Notes: a model not told the origin generated them from the sequence alone. DNA of 5,074 nt from RGIG1995 sp045126815 (GCA_045126815.1 JBGVPD010000041.1:1-5074), one strand, 5' to 3'; positions 1 through 5,074 are shown, counted from the first letter of the stretch. Numbers and translations are program-made.

Positions 1-29
1 AAAAATAACTTTACTTACTGTCTTTTTAT

Positions 30-107
30 GTTACTTTCTTGCTGCGACAAGAAAGTAACCAAAGAAGTCGCCATAGGAGTGTGGGGTTGCGATTCCCCCC
101 ACTCCTA
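30..107. repeat. Dispersed intergenic double-hairpin repeat
   Basis: Two adjacent inverted repeats. The first is a perfect 12-bp stem (30-41 with 48-59, arm GTTACTTTCTTG) closed by a 6-nt loop. The second pairs 74-86 with 95-107 (12 of 13 positions, one T/C mismatch) around an 8-nt loop; its arms read TAGGAGTG and CACTCCTA at the base and G-run/C-run at the tip. The block is clearly richer in GC than the surrounding DNA and carries no RBS or codon pattern. Similar pairs of stem-loops built on a GTTACTTTCTTG arm are familiar to me as multicopy intergenic repeats in Clostridia genomes, but copy number cannot be seen from one window. A mobile origin (MITE/REP-like) is an inference. Confidence 0.6.
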
Positions 108-219
108 GACCTCTCCCCCCTAAACGCTTTGTTTCACTGCATCGTACATAAATATAAGATTTCTTATCTGTTTAGGTCGGGTTATGCTCACACAAGACGG
201 AAAATACGATATCGGGGGA

Positions 220-248
220 TTGTTTGATTTTTAAAAATGGGATAATAT
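220..248 (+). promoter_or_regulatory. Weak promoter-like sequence in gene-free region
   Basis: TTGTTT (220-225) and TAATAT (243-248) are separated by 17 nt. No open reading frame with an RBS follows on this strand; the only downstream items are the repeat element and the terminator-like hairpin at 443-489. In AT-rich DNA such matches arise by chance, so this is a low-confidence call. Apart from this, 108-250 shows nothing I recognise. Confidence 0.2.
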
Positions 249-250
249 AC

Positions 251-271
251 TATATCATTTAAAAGAAACTT
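251..271 (+). repeat. Left copy of 21-bp direct repeat flanking the GC-rich element
   Basis: Matches 411-431 at 19 of 21 positions; the shared core is ATCATTTAAAA. The two copies start exactly 160 bp apart and bracket the GC-rich element at about 272-410. The mismatches are at 253 (T versus C) and 265 (G versus T). The repeat is too long for an ordinary short target-site duplication, so it may instead reflect a segmental duplication or recombination between element copies. Confidence 0.7.
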
Positions 272-413
272 GATGGGATAGGTATAAGCCTCTCACTCCG
301 GATAGCGAAGCGGCGTGAGGGTGTTGAATGACAGTCCGGTGGACTGTCAGATCCCGAGCGTGACCGAGCCGCAGCGAGAAAGGTGTCGCGCGAAGCGTAA
401 CGGAGAGTGATAC
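272..413. repeat. GC-rich palindromic intergenic repeat element (MITE-like)
   Basis: A block of roughly 140 bp that is much richer in GC than its AT-rich flanks. At its centre is a perfect hairpin, TGACAGTCC (329-337), loop GGT, GGACTGTCA (341-349). Its ends carry imperfect inverted repeats (TCTCACTCCG at 291-300 and CGGAGAGTGA at 401-410), and GCGAAGCG occurs twice in direct orientation (305-312 and 390-397). A 65-codon open frame on the minus strand (452-255) crosses the whole block but lacks an RBS and is best read as repeat sequence translated by chance. I recognise this kind of sequence as a multicopy intergenic repeat of Clostridia; whether it is mobilised by a transposase elsewhere is inference. 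Confidence 0.6.
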
Positions 414-431
414 ATCATTTAAAATAAACTT
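411..431 (+). repeat. Right copy of 21-bp direct repeat flanking the GC-rich element
   Basis: Partner of 251-271 (19 of 21 identical). It lies immediately after the imperfect terminal repeat CGGAGAGTGA of the element and just ahead of the terminator for the minus-strand gene. Confidence 0.7.
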
Positions 432-442
432 ATCGGGGAAAT

Positions 443-489
443 AAAAAAGCACTTATGAAAATATTTTTCGTTATCATAAGTGCTTTTTT
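443..489 (-). terminator. Intrinsic terminator of the 144-aa minus-strand gene (probably bidirectional)
   Basis: Positions 443-458 and 474-489 are perfect reverse complements: a 16-bp stem with core GCACTTATGA, including its A/T tails, around a 15-nt AT-rich loop. Read on the minus strand it begins a few bases past the stop codon at 495 and ends in a run of six T. On the plus strand it also ends in a T-run (484-490), so it can stop transcription from both sides and insulates the gene from the repeat region on its left. Confidence 0.9.
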
Positions 490-494
490 TAGTT

Positions 495-929
495 TTATAA
501 ATAAGCTCTGATGTCAATAGCGAGGTCTGATTCAAGCGCAATAAGTTTCTTTGCTATATCTTTTGAAAATTCGTCTGCTGCTTCGTACTTGTTGAGATAT
601 CTGCTTAACGATTTTACGCCCATGTTACAGCCGTCTGTCATAAGGTCGGCTATCGTGTTGTCGGATTCGTCAAAAGCGAGTTTAGCATTCGTTTTTATAT
701 ATGACATACCCTTTGCTATGGGGTTAGGATCTTTACCGTCGTCACAAAAACGGTTAAGTTGTGTTCTTATTTTACATTCAAGTTCTTCGTGGTCTTTTTT
801 TGACTCGATAAGCTTTTGTTTAAACTCGGAATTATTAACGTTGTCAATAACGTCTTCAAGTGACGATATACCCATTTTAACGCCCGAATCGCATTCACGT
901 AACAGTTTTATCGTATCGTGTTCAATCAT
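495..929 (-). CDS. Small helical protein, probable DUF2383/ferritin-like four-helix bundle
   Basis: The 144-aa product is charged and almost entirely helix-forming, with no signal peptide and no membrane segment, so it is likely cytoplasmic. The frame stays open further upstream (to 1166), but the extra residues are an unlikely Phe/Ile/Lys-rich translation of the promoter region. The ATG at 929 is preceded by AAAGGA about 11 nt away and by a good promoter. Two segments resemble each other: residues 16-24 (GVKMGISSL) and 100-108 (GCNMGVKSL), consistent with a duplicated helical hairpin making a four-helix bundle. Residues 42-49 hold Glu and His spaced as in ferritin-like helices (E42, H47, E49), but no full di-iron set can be proven by eye. 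Overall pattern and length fit the DUF2383/PA2169-like family of unknown function; that assignment is from memory of the family and is moderate. The gene is monocistronic, divergent from the acyltransferase, and ends at the 443-489 terminator. No specific function can be claimed. Confidence 0.85.
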   Translation of the reverse strand: MIEHDTIKLLRECDSGVKMGISSLEDVIDNVNNSEFKQKLIESKKDHEELECKIRTQLNRFCDDGKDPNPIAKGMSYIKTNAKLAFDESDNTIADLMTDGCNMGVKSLSRYLNKYEAADEFSKDIAKKLIALESDLAIDIRAYL

Positions 930-978
930 TTTTTGTGTTTTTCCTTTCTTTTGTTTTGTGTTAAAAGTATGCCCAAAT

Positions 979-1007
979 TTTATACAAAATATTTTTATAG
1001 CATTCAA
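979..1007 (-). promoter_or_regulatory. Sigma-A promoter for the 144-aa minus-strand gene
   Basis: On the minus strand, TTGAAT (1007-1002) and TATAAA (984-979) are separated by exactly 17 nt. Transcription would start near 972, leaving a leader of about 43 nt before the ATG at 929. An overlapping alternative, TTGCCA (1013-1008), 17 nt, then TATTTT, is also possible. Confidence 0.6.
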
Positions 1008-1024
1008 CTGGCAAAATATAATTC

Positions 1025-1053
1025 TTGATTGATTGAAAAAAATGTGGTATAAT
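1025..1053 (+). promoter_or_regulatory. Sigma-A promoter for the PlsC-like gene
   Basis: TTGATT (1025-1030), a 17-nt spacer, then TATAAT (1048-1053) preceded by TGG, i.e. an extended -10. The start would be near 1060, giving a short leader with GGGAG (1070-1074) 9 nt ahead of the ATG at 1084. It lies only 11 nt beyond the divergent promoter, so the two polymerase sites are back to back. Confidence 0.75.
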
Positions 1054-1083
1054 GCAGATAAATAAATATGGGAGATAGGTTTT

Positions 1084-2385
1084 ATGAAAATAAAAACGAA
1101 AAAAATTACTTTTGAGCAGATAGACAAGATAAAAAGACCGAAGCATAAAAATCCCGTAAAACCCAATATTTTCTTCAGAACGCTTATAAGAGTTCTTTCT
1201 CAAAAAGATATAACCAAAACGAAGTTTACATTTACCGAAAAAAATATGGAAAAGGTAGGACAACAGCCTTGTCTTATTCTTATGAACCATTCAAGCTTTC
1301 TCGATTTTGAGATCGCATATAAGATATTATATCCGAAGCCTTTTTGCGTTGTGGCAACGACCGACGCTTTTGTGGGCAAGAGTTGGCTTATGAGGCTGAT
1401 AGGGTGTATACCGACACAAAAATTTGTCAATGACGTAACTTTGATAAACGATATGGAGTATGCATTAAAAAAGCTCAACGTCAGCGTTCTTATGTATCCT
1501 GAAGCGGGATATTCGTTTGACGGATGCGCAACACCTCTTCCGAGAGGACTTGGCAGACTTTTGAAAAAGCTTGACGTTCCCGTTGTAAGCATACACACTG
1601 ACGGAGCATTTTTATATGATCCTCTTTACAACTGTTTACAAAAGAGAAAAGTAAAAGTATCGGCGGAGATTTCTTGCATTTTGTCTCAAGAAGAGGTAAG
1701 AGAAAAAAGCGTTGCCGAGCTTGACGAGGTGCTTGAAGATACGTTTACCTTTGACGGTTTCAAGTGGCAGTATGATAATAAGGTTGAAGTTAATGAACCT
1801 TTTCGTGCTGACGGGCTGAACAGAATTTTGTTTAAGTGTGCTCACTGTTTGACAGAAGGCAAAATGGAAGGCAAGGGCACAATATTAAAATGTCATGAGT
1901 GCGGTAAGGAATACGAGCTTGATAAATATGGCAGACTAAAGGCGCTTCAGGGAGATAATGAATTTGAACATATTCCCGACTGGTATAACTGGGAAAGGGA
2001 ATGTGTCAGAAACGAGCTGTCAAACGGAGAATATAAGCTTGACTGCGAAGTAGATATATGTGTTTTGGCAGATTATAAAGCTCTATACAAGGTCGGAGAG
2101 GGAAGACTTGTTCACGACAGAAACGGATTTAAGCTGACGGGCTGTGACGGCAAATCAGAATACACACAAAAACCTCTTATGTCTCACGGACTTAACTCCG
2201 ACTATTACTGGTATGAAATTGGTGATATAATAAGCATCGGTAACAGAGAGACGTTATATTACTGCTTCCCAAAGGAAGGCGACGTTGTTGCTAAAACGAG
2301 GATCGCGGCGGAAGAACTATATAAACTTATCCGTCCTCGTAGGGAAAGAACGCAAAAGAATGCTGATTTGGCTGAAAAAGCATAA
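1084..2385 (+). CDS. PlsC-like acyltransferase with C-terminal zinc ribbon
   Basis: The 433-aa product has an N-terminal acyltransferase domain of the PlsC/1-acylglycerol-3-phosphate acyltransferase type (about residues 28-225). The catalytic H-x4-D box is H69 to D74 (NHSSFLD), and residues 138-145 (YPEAGYSF) occupy the place of the FPEGTRS block that binds the phosphate of the acceptor. Such enzymes move an acyl chain from acyl-CoA or acyl-ACP to lysophosphatidate or a related acceptor at the membrane. About residues 226-433 are not part of a normal PlsC, which is usually about 200-250 aa. This part begins with a treble-cysteine-type ribbon, C252-x2-C255 and C270-x2-C273, that should bind zinc, followed by an unrecognised domain rich in Trp/Tyr. 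A strict Gly in the FPEGT block is replaced by Ala (EAG), so the acceptor may not be lysophosphatidate. The gene has its own promoter and RBS, and no strong terminator follows it. The fold is confident; the substrate is not. Confidence 0.93.
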   Translation: MKIKTKKITFEQIDKIKRPKHKNPVKPNIFFRTLIRVLSQKDITKTKFTFTEKNMEKVGQQPCLILMNHSSFLDFEIAYKILYPKPFCVVATTDAFVGKSWLMRLIGCIPTQKFVNDVTLINDMEYALKKLNVSVLMYPEAGYSFDGCATPLPRGLGRLLKKLDVPVVSIHTDGAFLYDPLYNCLQKRKVKVSAEISCILSQEEVREKSVAELDEVLEDTFTFDGFKWQYDNKVEVNEPFRADGLNRILFKCAHCLTEGKMEGKGTILKCHECGKEYELDKYGRLKALQGDNEFEHIPDWYNWERECVRNELSNGEYKLDCEVDICVLADYKALYKVGEGRLVHDRNGFKLTGCDGKSEYTQKPLMSHGLNSDYYWYEIGDIISIGNRETLYYCFPKEGDVVAKTRIAAEELYKLIRPRRERTQKNADLAEKA

Positions 2386-2414
2386 AATTTTTTGAAAAAT
2401 ATTTGAAATACTTC

Positions 2415-2443
2415 TTGACTTTAGTGTAGAGAAGTGATAAAAT
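2415..2443 (+). promoter_or_regulatory. Sigma-A promoter of the T-box operon
   Basis: TTGACT (2415-2420), 17-nt spacer, TAAAAT (2438-2443) preceded by TGA, an extended -10. It is the closest to consensus in the window. The expected start, near 2450, is about 10 nt before Stem I of the T-box, the normal arrangement. It begins 30 nt after the acyltransferase stop codon. Confidence 0.82.
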
Positions 2444-2460
2444 ACTTGCATATTTAATAA

Positions 2461-2713
2461 CGCTGTGACGAAAACAAGTAGATATTGTCAGACATCTTTC
2501 AGAGAATTGCCGGTAGGTGCGAGGCATAAGAAGAGACTTTATTGAATACATTTCCGAGCGGTATATCCGAATTGTAAGAGTAGGGTATGACGGGGGCGCC
2601 CGTTACAGCGCTAGAGTCTAAAAACTTTGTTTCGGACTTTACTGAGAACCAATTGAGGTGGTACCACGGGTAATGCTCGTCCTCTGCAAATTTTATTTGC
2701 AGAGGACTTTTTT
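2461..2713 (+). ncRNA. T-box riboswitch, tyrosine specifier (UAC)
   Basis: This 5' leader senses uncharged tRNA and allows read-through into the downstream operon. Stem I spans 2461-2560: a base helix CGC/GCG, a K-turn with GA at 2467-2468 and 2556-2557, the AGTA motif of the specifier loop (2477-2480), and a distal loop with GGTGCGA (2516-2522) on a TGCC/GGCA stem. The 3' side of the specifier loop reads GAA-TAC-A (2544-2550). In the standard alignment the triplet after GAA, followed by a purine, is the specifier, so the codon is UAC, tyrosine. A hairpin at 2588-2605 lies in the Stem II region, and Stem III pairs 2614-2619 with 2634-2639. The antiterminator has GAGG (2655-2658) with CCTC (2681-2684) and ACGGG (2666-2670) with CTCGT (2676-2680 region), flanking a 7-nt bulge TGGTACC (2659-2665). 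The variable base of TGGN is T, matching a discriminator A as in bacterial tRNA-Tyr. The class is certain; the specifier reading is strong. Confidence 0.96.
2679..2713 (+). terminator. T-box attenuator terminator
   Basis: Perfect 12-bp stem (2679-2690 with 2696-2707, arm GTCCTCTGCAAA) with a 5-nt loop and six T at 2708-2713. Its left arm includes the CCTC at 2681-2684 that the antiterminator needs, so the two structures exclude each other. Uncharged tRNA bound at the TGGT bulge would stabilise the antiterminator and let polymerase reach the gene at 2770. Confidence 0.95.
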
Positions 2714-2769
2714 GTTTTAAAAATTTGAAAAAGTAATCTAATGATTTTACAGATATAAGAGGTAGAAAA

Positions 2770-4407
2770 ATGGTTATAACCGATTTTTTGGAAAGAAATG
2801 CCCGTTTATACGGAGATGAAGCGGCATTGGTGGAAATAAATCCGTCAGAGGAAAGAGACAATGCTGTTACTTGGCGTGATTTCAGTCTTATTGAAAATAC
2901 AAGACCTGAACTTCCTTACAGAAGGGAGATAAACTGGCGTCAATTTGATGAAAAGGCAAACAGATTTGCAAACCTTTTGTTAAGCAGAGGTATAAAAAAA
3001 GGACAAAAAGTTGCAATTCTTCTTATGAATTGTCTTGAATGGTTGCCCATTTATTTTGGAATTTTAAAGTCTGGGGCTCTGGCAGTTCCGATGAACTTCA
3101 GATATTCGGCTGATGAAATAGAATACTGTCTTGATTTAGCGGACGTTGACGTGCTCGTATTCGGACCTGAGTTTATTGAACGTCTTGAAATGGTTCCGTC
3201 GGCTCTTGAAAAGTTAAAATATAAGTTTTTTGTAGGACGTGACGTTCCAAGCTTTGCAGAAAGCTATCTTGAGTTGGTTACTTATACGTCAACAAAGGCG
3301 CCTCCCGTTATGGTTGATGAAAAAGATCACGCAGCGATATACTTCTCTTCGGGAACGACGGGAAGACCTAAGGCTATATTGCATAATCACAGAGCTTTGG
3401 TAAGCTCTTGCGAAACTGAGCAAAATCATCATGGGCAAACGAGAGATGACGTATTTTTGTGCATTCCTCCTCTGTATCATACCGGGGCAAAAATGCACTG
3501 GTTCGGAAGTCTTATGTCGGGTAGCCGCGCTGTGCTGTTAAGGGGAGTTAAACCCGAGTGGATACTTCGTGCCGTAACCGAAGAAAAGTGCACTATAGTA
3601 TGGTTGCTCGTTCCGTGGGCGCAGGATTTGTTAAACTCTATAGAGGACGGAAAAATACAGCTTGACGATTATATGTTGGAGCAGTGGAGACTTATGCACA
3701 TAGGCGCACAGCCCGTACCTCCGAGTCTTATAACAAGATGGAAAAAGATATTCCCAAATCACCAGTATGATACAAACTACGGTCTGTCCGAGTCGATAGG
3801 TCCCGGTTGCGTACACTTGGGTGTTGAAAATATACATAAGGTTGGGGCTATCGGTAAACCAGGATATAATTGGCAGACAAAGATCGTTGACGAAAACGGT
3901 AATGAAGTGGAAGAAGGCGGAGTTGGCGAACTTCTTGTTAAGGGTGACGGCGTTATGCTTTGCTATTACAAGAACGAGCAGGCGACAAATGACGTAATTA
4001 AAGACGGTTGGCTTTATACCGGAGACGTGGCAAGAATGGATAAAGATGGATTTATCTATCTTGTTGACAGAAAGAAAGACGTTATTATTTCGGGCGGAGA
4101 AAACCTCTATCCCGTTGAAATTGAAGATTTTCTTAATACAAATAAAAAGATTAAAGACGTAGCTGTAATAGGATTACCCGATGAACGATTGGGAGAAATT
4201 GCGGCGGCGGTTATTGAGCTGAAAGAGGGATTGGAAGCAACAGAAGAAGAAATAAACGAATTCTGTCACGCGCTTCCCAGATACAAGAGACCTAAAAAAA
4301 TTATACTTGCGAAAGTACCCCGTAATCCTACGGGTAAGATTGAAAAACCCGTACTTCGTCAGATGTATGGCGGCGGTCGTCTTGTTGAGGCTCAGACAAC
4401 AAAGTAG
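2770..4407 (+). CDS. Acyl-CoA synthetase (AMP-forming) / adenylate-forming enzyme under Tyr T-box
   Basis: The 545-aa product is a full-length ANL-superfamily enzyme that adenylates a carboxylic acid with ATP and probably transfers it to CoA; it should be cytoplasmic. The phosphate loop is SSGTTGRPK (193-201). The A5 motif is YGLSE (337-341), with Ser in place of the common Thr. YTGD is at 416-419 and the hinge motif DRKKD at 433-437, followed by SGGENLYPVEIE. PTGKIEK (520-526) holds the catalytic lysine K523. A segment of about 25 residues between TWRDF (34-38) and NWRQF (55-59) looks like an insertion ahead of the usual substrate-domain start. The ATG follows AAGAGG (2757-2762) with 7-nt spacing. 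It is the first gene after the T-box terminator and probably shares a transcript with the symporter 26 nt downstream. The substrate cannot be read from motifs. Tyrosine-tRNA control argues for an acid feeding tyrosine supply, such as 4-hydroxyphenylacetate; fatty acid or other aryl acid ligases are the alternatives. Confidence 0.95.
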   Translation: MVITDFLERNARLYGDEAALVEINPSEERDNAVTWRDFSLIENTRPELPYRREINWRQFDEKANRFANLLLSRGIKKGQKVAILLMNCLEWLPIYFGILKSGALAVPMNFRYSADEIEYCLDLADVDVLVFGPEFIERLEMVPSALEKLKYKFFVGRDVPSFAESYLELVTYTSTKAPPVMVDEKDHAAIYFSSGTTGRPKAILHNHRALVSSCETEQNHHGQTRDDVFLCIPPLYHTGAKMHWFGSLMSGSRAVLLRGVKPEWILRAVTEEKCTIVWLLVPWAQDLLNSIEDGKIQLDDYMLEQWRLMHIGAQPVPPSLITRWKKIFPNHQYDTNYGLSESIGPGCVHLGVENIHKVGAIGKPGYNWQTKIVDENGNEVEEGGVGELLVKGDGVMLCYYKNEQATNDVIKDGWLYTGDVARMDKDGFIYLVDRKKDVIISGGENLYPVEIEDFLNTNKKIKDVAVIGLPDERLGEIAAAVIELKEGLEATEEEINEFCHALPRYKRPKKIILAKVPRNPTGKIEKPVLRQMYGGGRLVEAQTTK

Positions 4408-4433
4408 ACAATGTAAAGGATGATGAGATATAA

Positions 4434-5074
4434 ATGATTATTAAAGTAGTTATGTTAGTAGTATTTTTCGGCATTATGGTGGGAATAGGACTGTATTGCC
4501 GAAAGAATTCTACTGACGTAAACGGTTTTGTGCTTGGCGGAAGGCAGGTAGGTCCTTGGCTGACAGCATTTGCGTACGGAACGTCATACTTTTCAGCAGT
4601 TGTGTTTGTAGGATATGCAGGGCAGTTCGGTTGGAAGTATGGTATTGCGGCAACATGGGCAGGTATTGGAAACGCGATATTGGGTTCACTTCTTGCGTGG
4701 ATGGTGCTTGGCAGAAGAACAAGAATAATGACACAGCATCTTGACAGCGCAACGATGCCCCAGTTTTTCAGCGCAAGATATGACAGTCGCGGTTTAAAAC
4801 TTTTCTCTTCGGCGGTAATATTTATATTTCTTATTCCTTATACGGCATCGCTTTATAACGGACTCAGCCGACTTTTCGGAATGGCTTTTAATTTGCCGTA
4901 CGAATACTGTGTAATAGGTATGTCTGTTTTGACAGCTATATACGTAATTGCCGGTGGATATATGGCGACGGCTATAAATGATTTTATCCAAGGTATTATT
5001 ATGATAGTGGGCATTATTGCCGTTATAATTGCGGTGGTTGAAAGCAAAGGCGGTCTTTCGGTTGCTCTTGATAG
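4434..5074 (+). CDS. Sodium:solute symporter (SSS family), 3' end outside window
   Basis: The first 213 residues are visible and the frame is still open at the right edge; family members are usually about 450-550 aa, so less than half is seen. Hydrophobic segments lie at about residues 4-22, 43-63, 68-92, 123-150, 158-178 and 184-202. Between them are GFVLGGRQ (31-38), PWLTAFAYGTSYFSA (41-55) and GGYMATAINDFIQG (174-187). This last matches the sodium:solute symporter signature of the PutP/PanF group, where Gly-Gly, Asp and Gln are conserved. It would import an organic solute, often an acid or amino acid, with sodium across the cytoplasmic membrane. The ATG at 4434 is the first in frame, with purine-rich AAAGGATGATGAG upstream; the nearest match, GATGAG, is about 6 nt away. 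No promoter or terminator stands in the 26-nt gap after the ligase, so T-box control should extend to it. The family is confident; the substrate is unknown, and pairing with a CoA ligase suggests a carboxylate. Confidence 0.93.
   Translation, partial: MIIKVVMLVVFFGIMVGIGLYCRKNSTDVNGFVLGGRQVGPWLTAFAYGTSYFSAVVFVGYAGQFGWKYGIAATWAGIGNAILGSLLAWMVLGRRTRIMTQHLDSATMPQFFSARYDSRGLKLFSSAVIFIFLIPYTASLYNGLSRLFGMAFNLPYEYCVIGMSVLTAIYVIAGGYMATAINDFIQGIIMIVGIIAVIIAVVESKGGLSVALD

Noticed and set aside
39..227. 62-codon open frame on the plus strand
   Set aside because: It lies over the double-hairpin repeat, has no RBS, and its composition (Arg/Ser/His-rich, no recognisable pattern) is that of translated repeat DNA.
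255..452. 65-codon open frame on the minus strand
   Set aside because: It covers the GC-rich repeat element and starts inside the terminator stem without an RBS. Such frames arise wherever this kind of repeat occurs.
1..494. CRISPR array or tRNA gene in the gene-free left end
   Set aside because: The repeats are inverted or occur only twice with no regular spacers, and no cloverleaf with a T-loop GTTCGA-type motif was found.
511..1032. 173-codon plus-strand frame opposite the minus-strand gene
   Set aside because: It is a Ser/Phe-rich antisense shadow of the 144-aa gene, with no RBS or promoter, and it runs through the divergent promoter region.
930..1166. N-terminal extension of the minus-strand gene to an upstream ATG
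   Set aside because: The extra 79 residues would cover both promoters and the start of the divergent gene. They look like translated AT-rich non-coding DNA, whereas the ATG at 929 has its own AAAGGA site.
1200..1598. 132-codon minus-strand frame inside the acyltransferase gene
   Set aside because: It is antisense to the catalytic domain with no RBS; the plus-strand frame carries the family motifs.
2499..2861. 120-codon minus-strand frame across the T-box leader
   Set aside because: It is antisense to a well-defined structured leader and the ligase start; no RBS and no recognisable protein pattern.
4556..4744. 62-codon plus-strand frame within the symporter
   Set aside because: It is out of frame with the symporter, whose reading frame shows continuous membrane segments and the family signature.

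Overview
The window looks like a piece of chromosome from a low-to-moderate GC member of the Bacillota, most likely an anaerobic gut-type Clostridia. The reasons are strong Shine-Dalgarno sites, sigma-A promoters with extended -10 elements, a T-box riboswitch, and GC-rich dispersed intergenic repeats inserted in AT-rich sequence. Genus cannot be called from this.

Layout. Positions 1-494 carry no convincing gene. They hold a double-hairpin repeat (30-107), a second GC-rich repeat element (about 272-413) bracketed by near-identical 21-bp direct repeats, and a strong stem-loop terminator (443-489). A 144-aa minus-strand gene (929 to 495) encodes a small helical protein, probably a DUF2383/ferritin-like four-helix bundle; it ends at that terminator. 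It is divergent from a 433-aa PlsC-type acyltransferase (1084-2385) with an unusual C-terminal half containing a four-cysteine zinc ribbon. The two genes have back-to-back promoters in the 154-bp gap.

Positions 2386-2769 form a regulatory leader: a near-consensus promoter and a complete T-box riboswitch with K-turn, AGUA specifier-loop motif, a UAC (tyrosine) specifier triplet, Stem III, an antiterminator with a 7-nt UGGUACC bulge, and a competing terminator. It precedes a 545-aa acyl-CoA synthetase-type adenylate-forming enzyme (2770-4407) and, 26 nt later, a sodium:solute symporter that runs off the window (4434 to beyond 5074).

How the genes work together. The last two genes look like one operon switched on when tRNA-Tyr is uncharged. 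A transporter plus a CoA ligase under tyrosine-starvation control is not a standard tyrosine pathway. It suggests uptake and CoA activation of an acid that can be turned into tyrosine. The best candidate is 4-hydroxyphenylacetate, which some anaerobes reductively carboxylate to 4-hydroxyphenylpyruvate and transaminate to tyrosine. This is an inference; the decisive genes (iorAB-like ketoacid:ferredoxin oxidoreductase, aminotransferase) would lie beyond the right edge or elsewhere.
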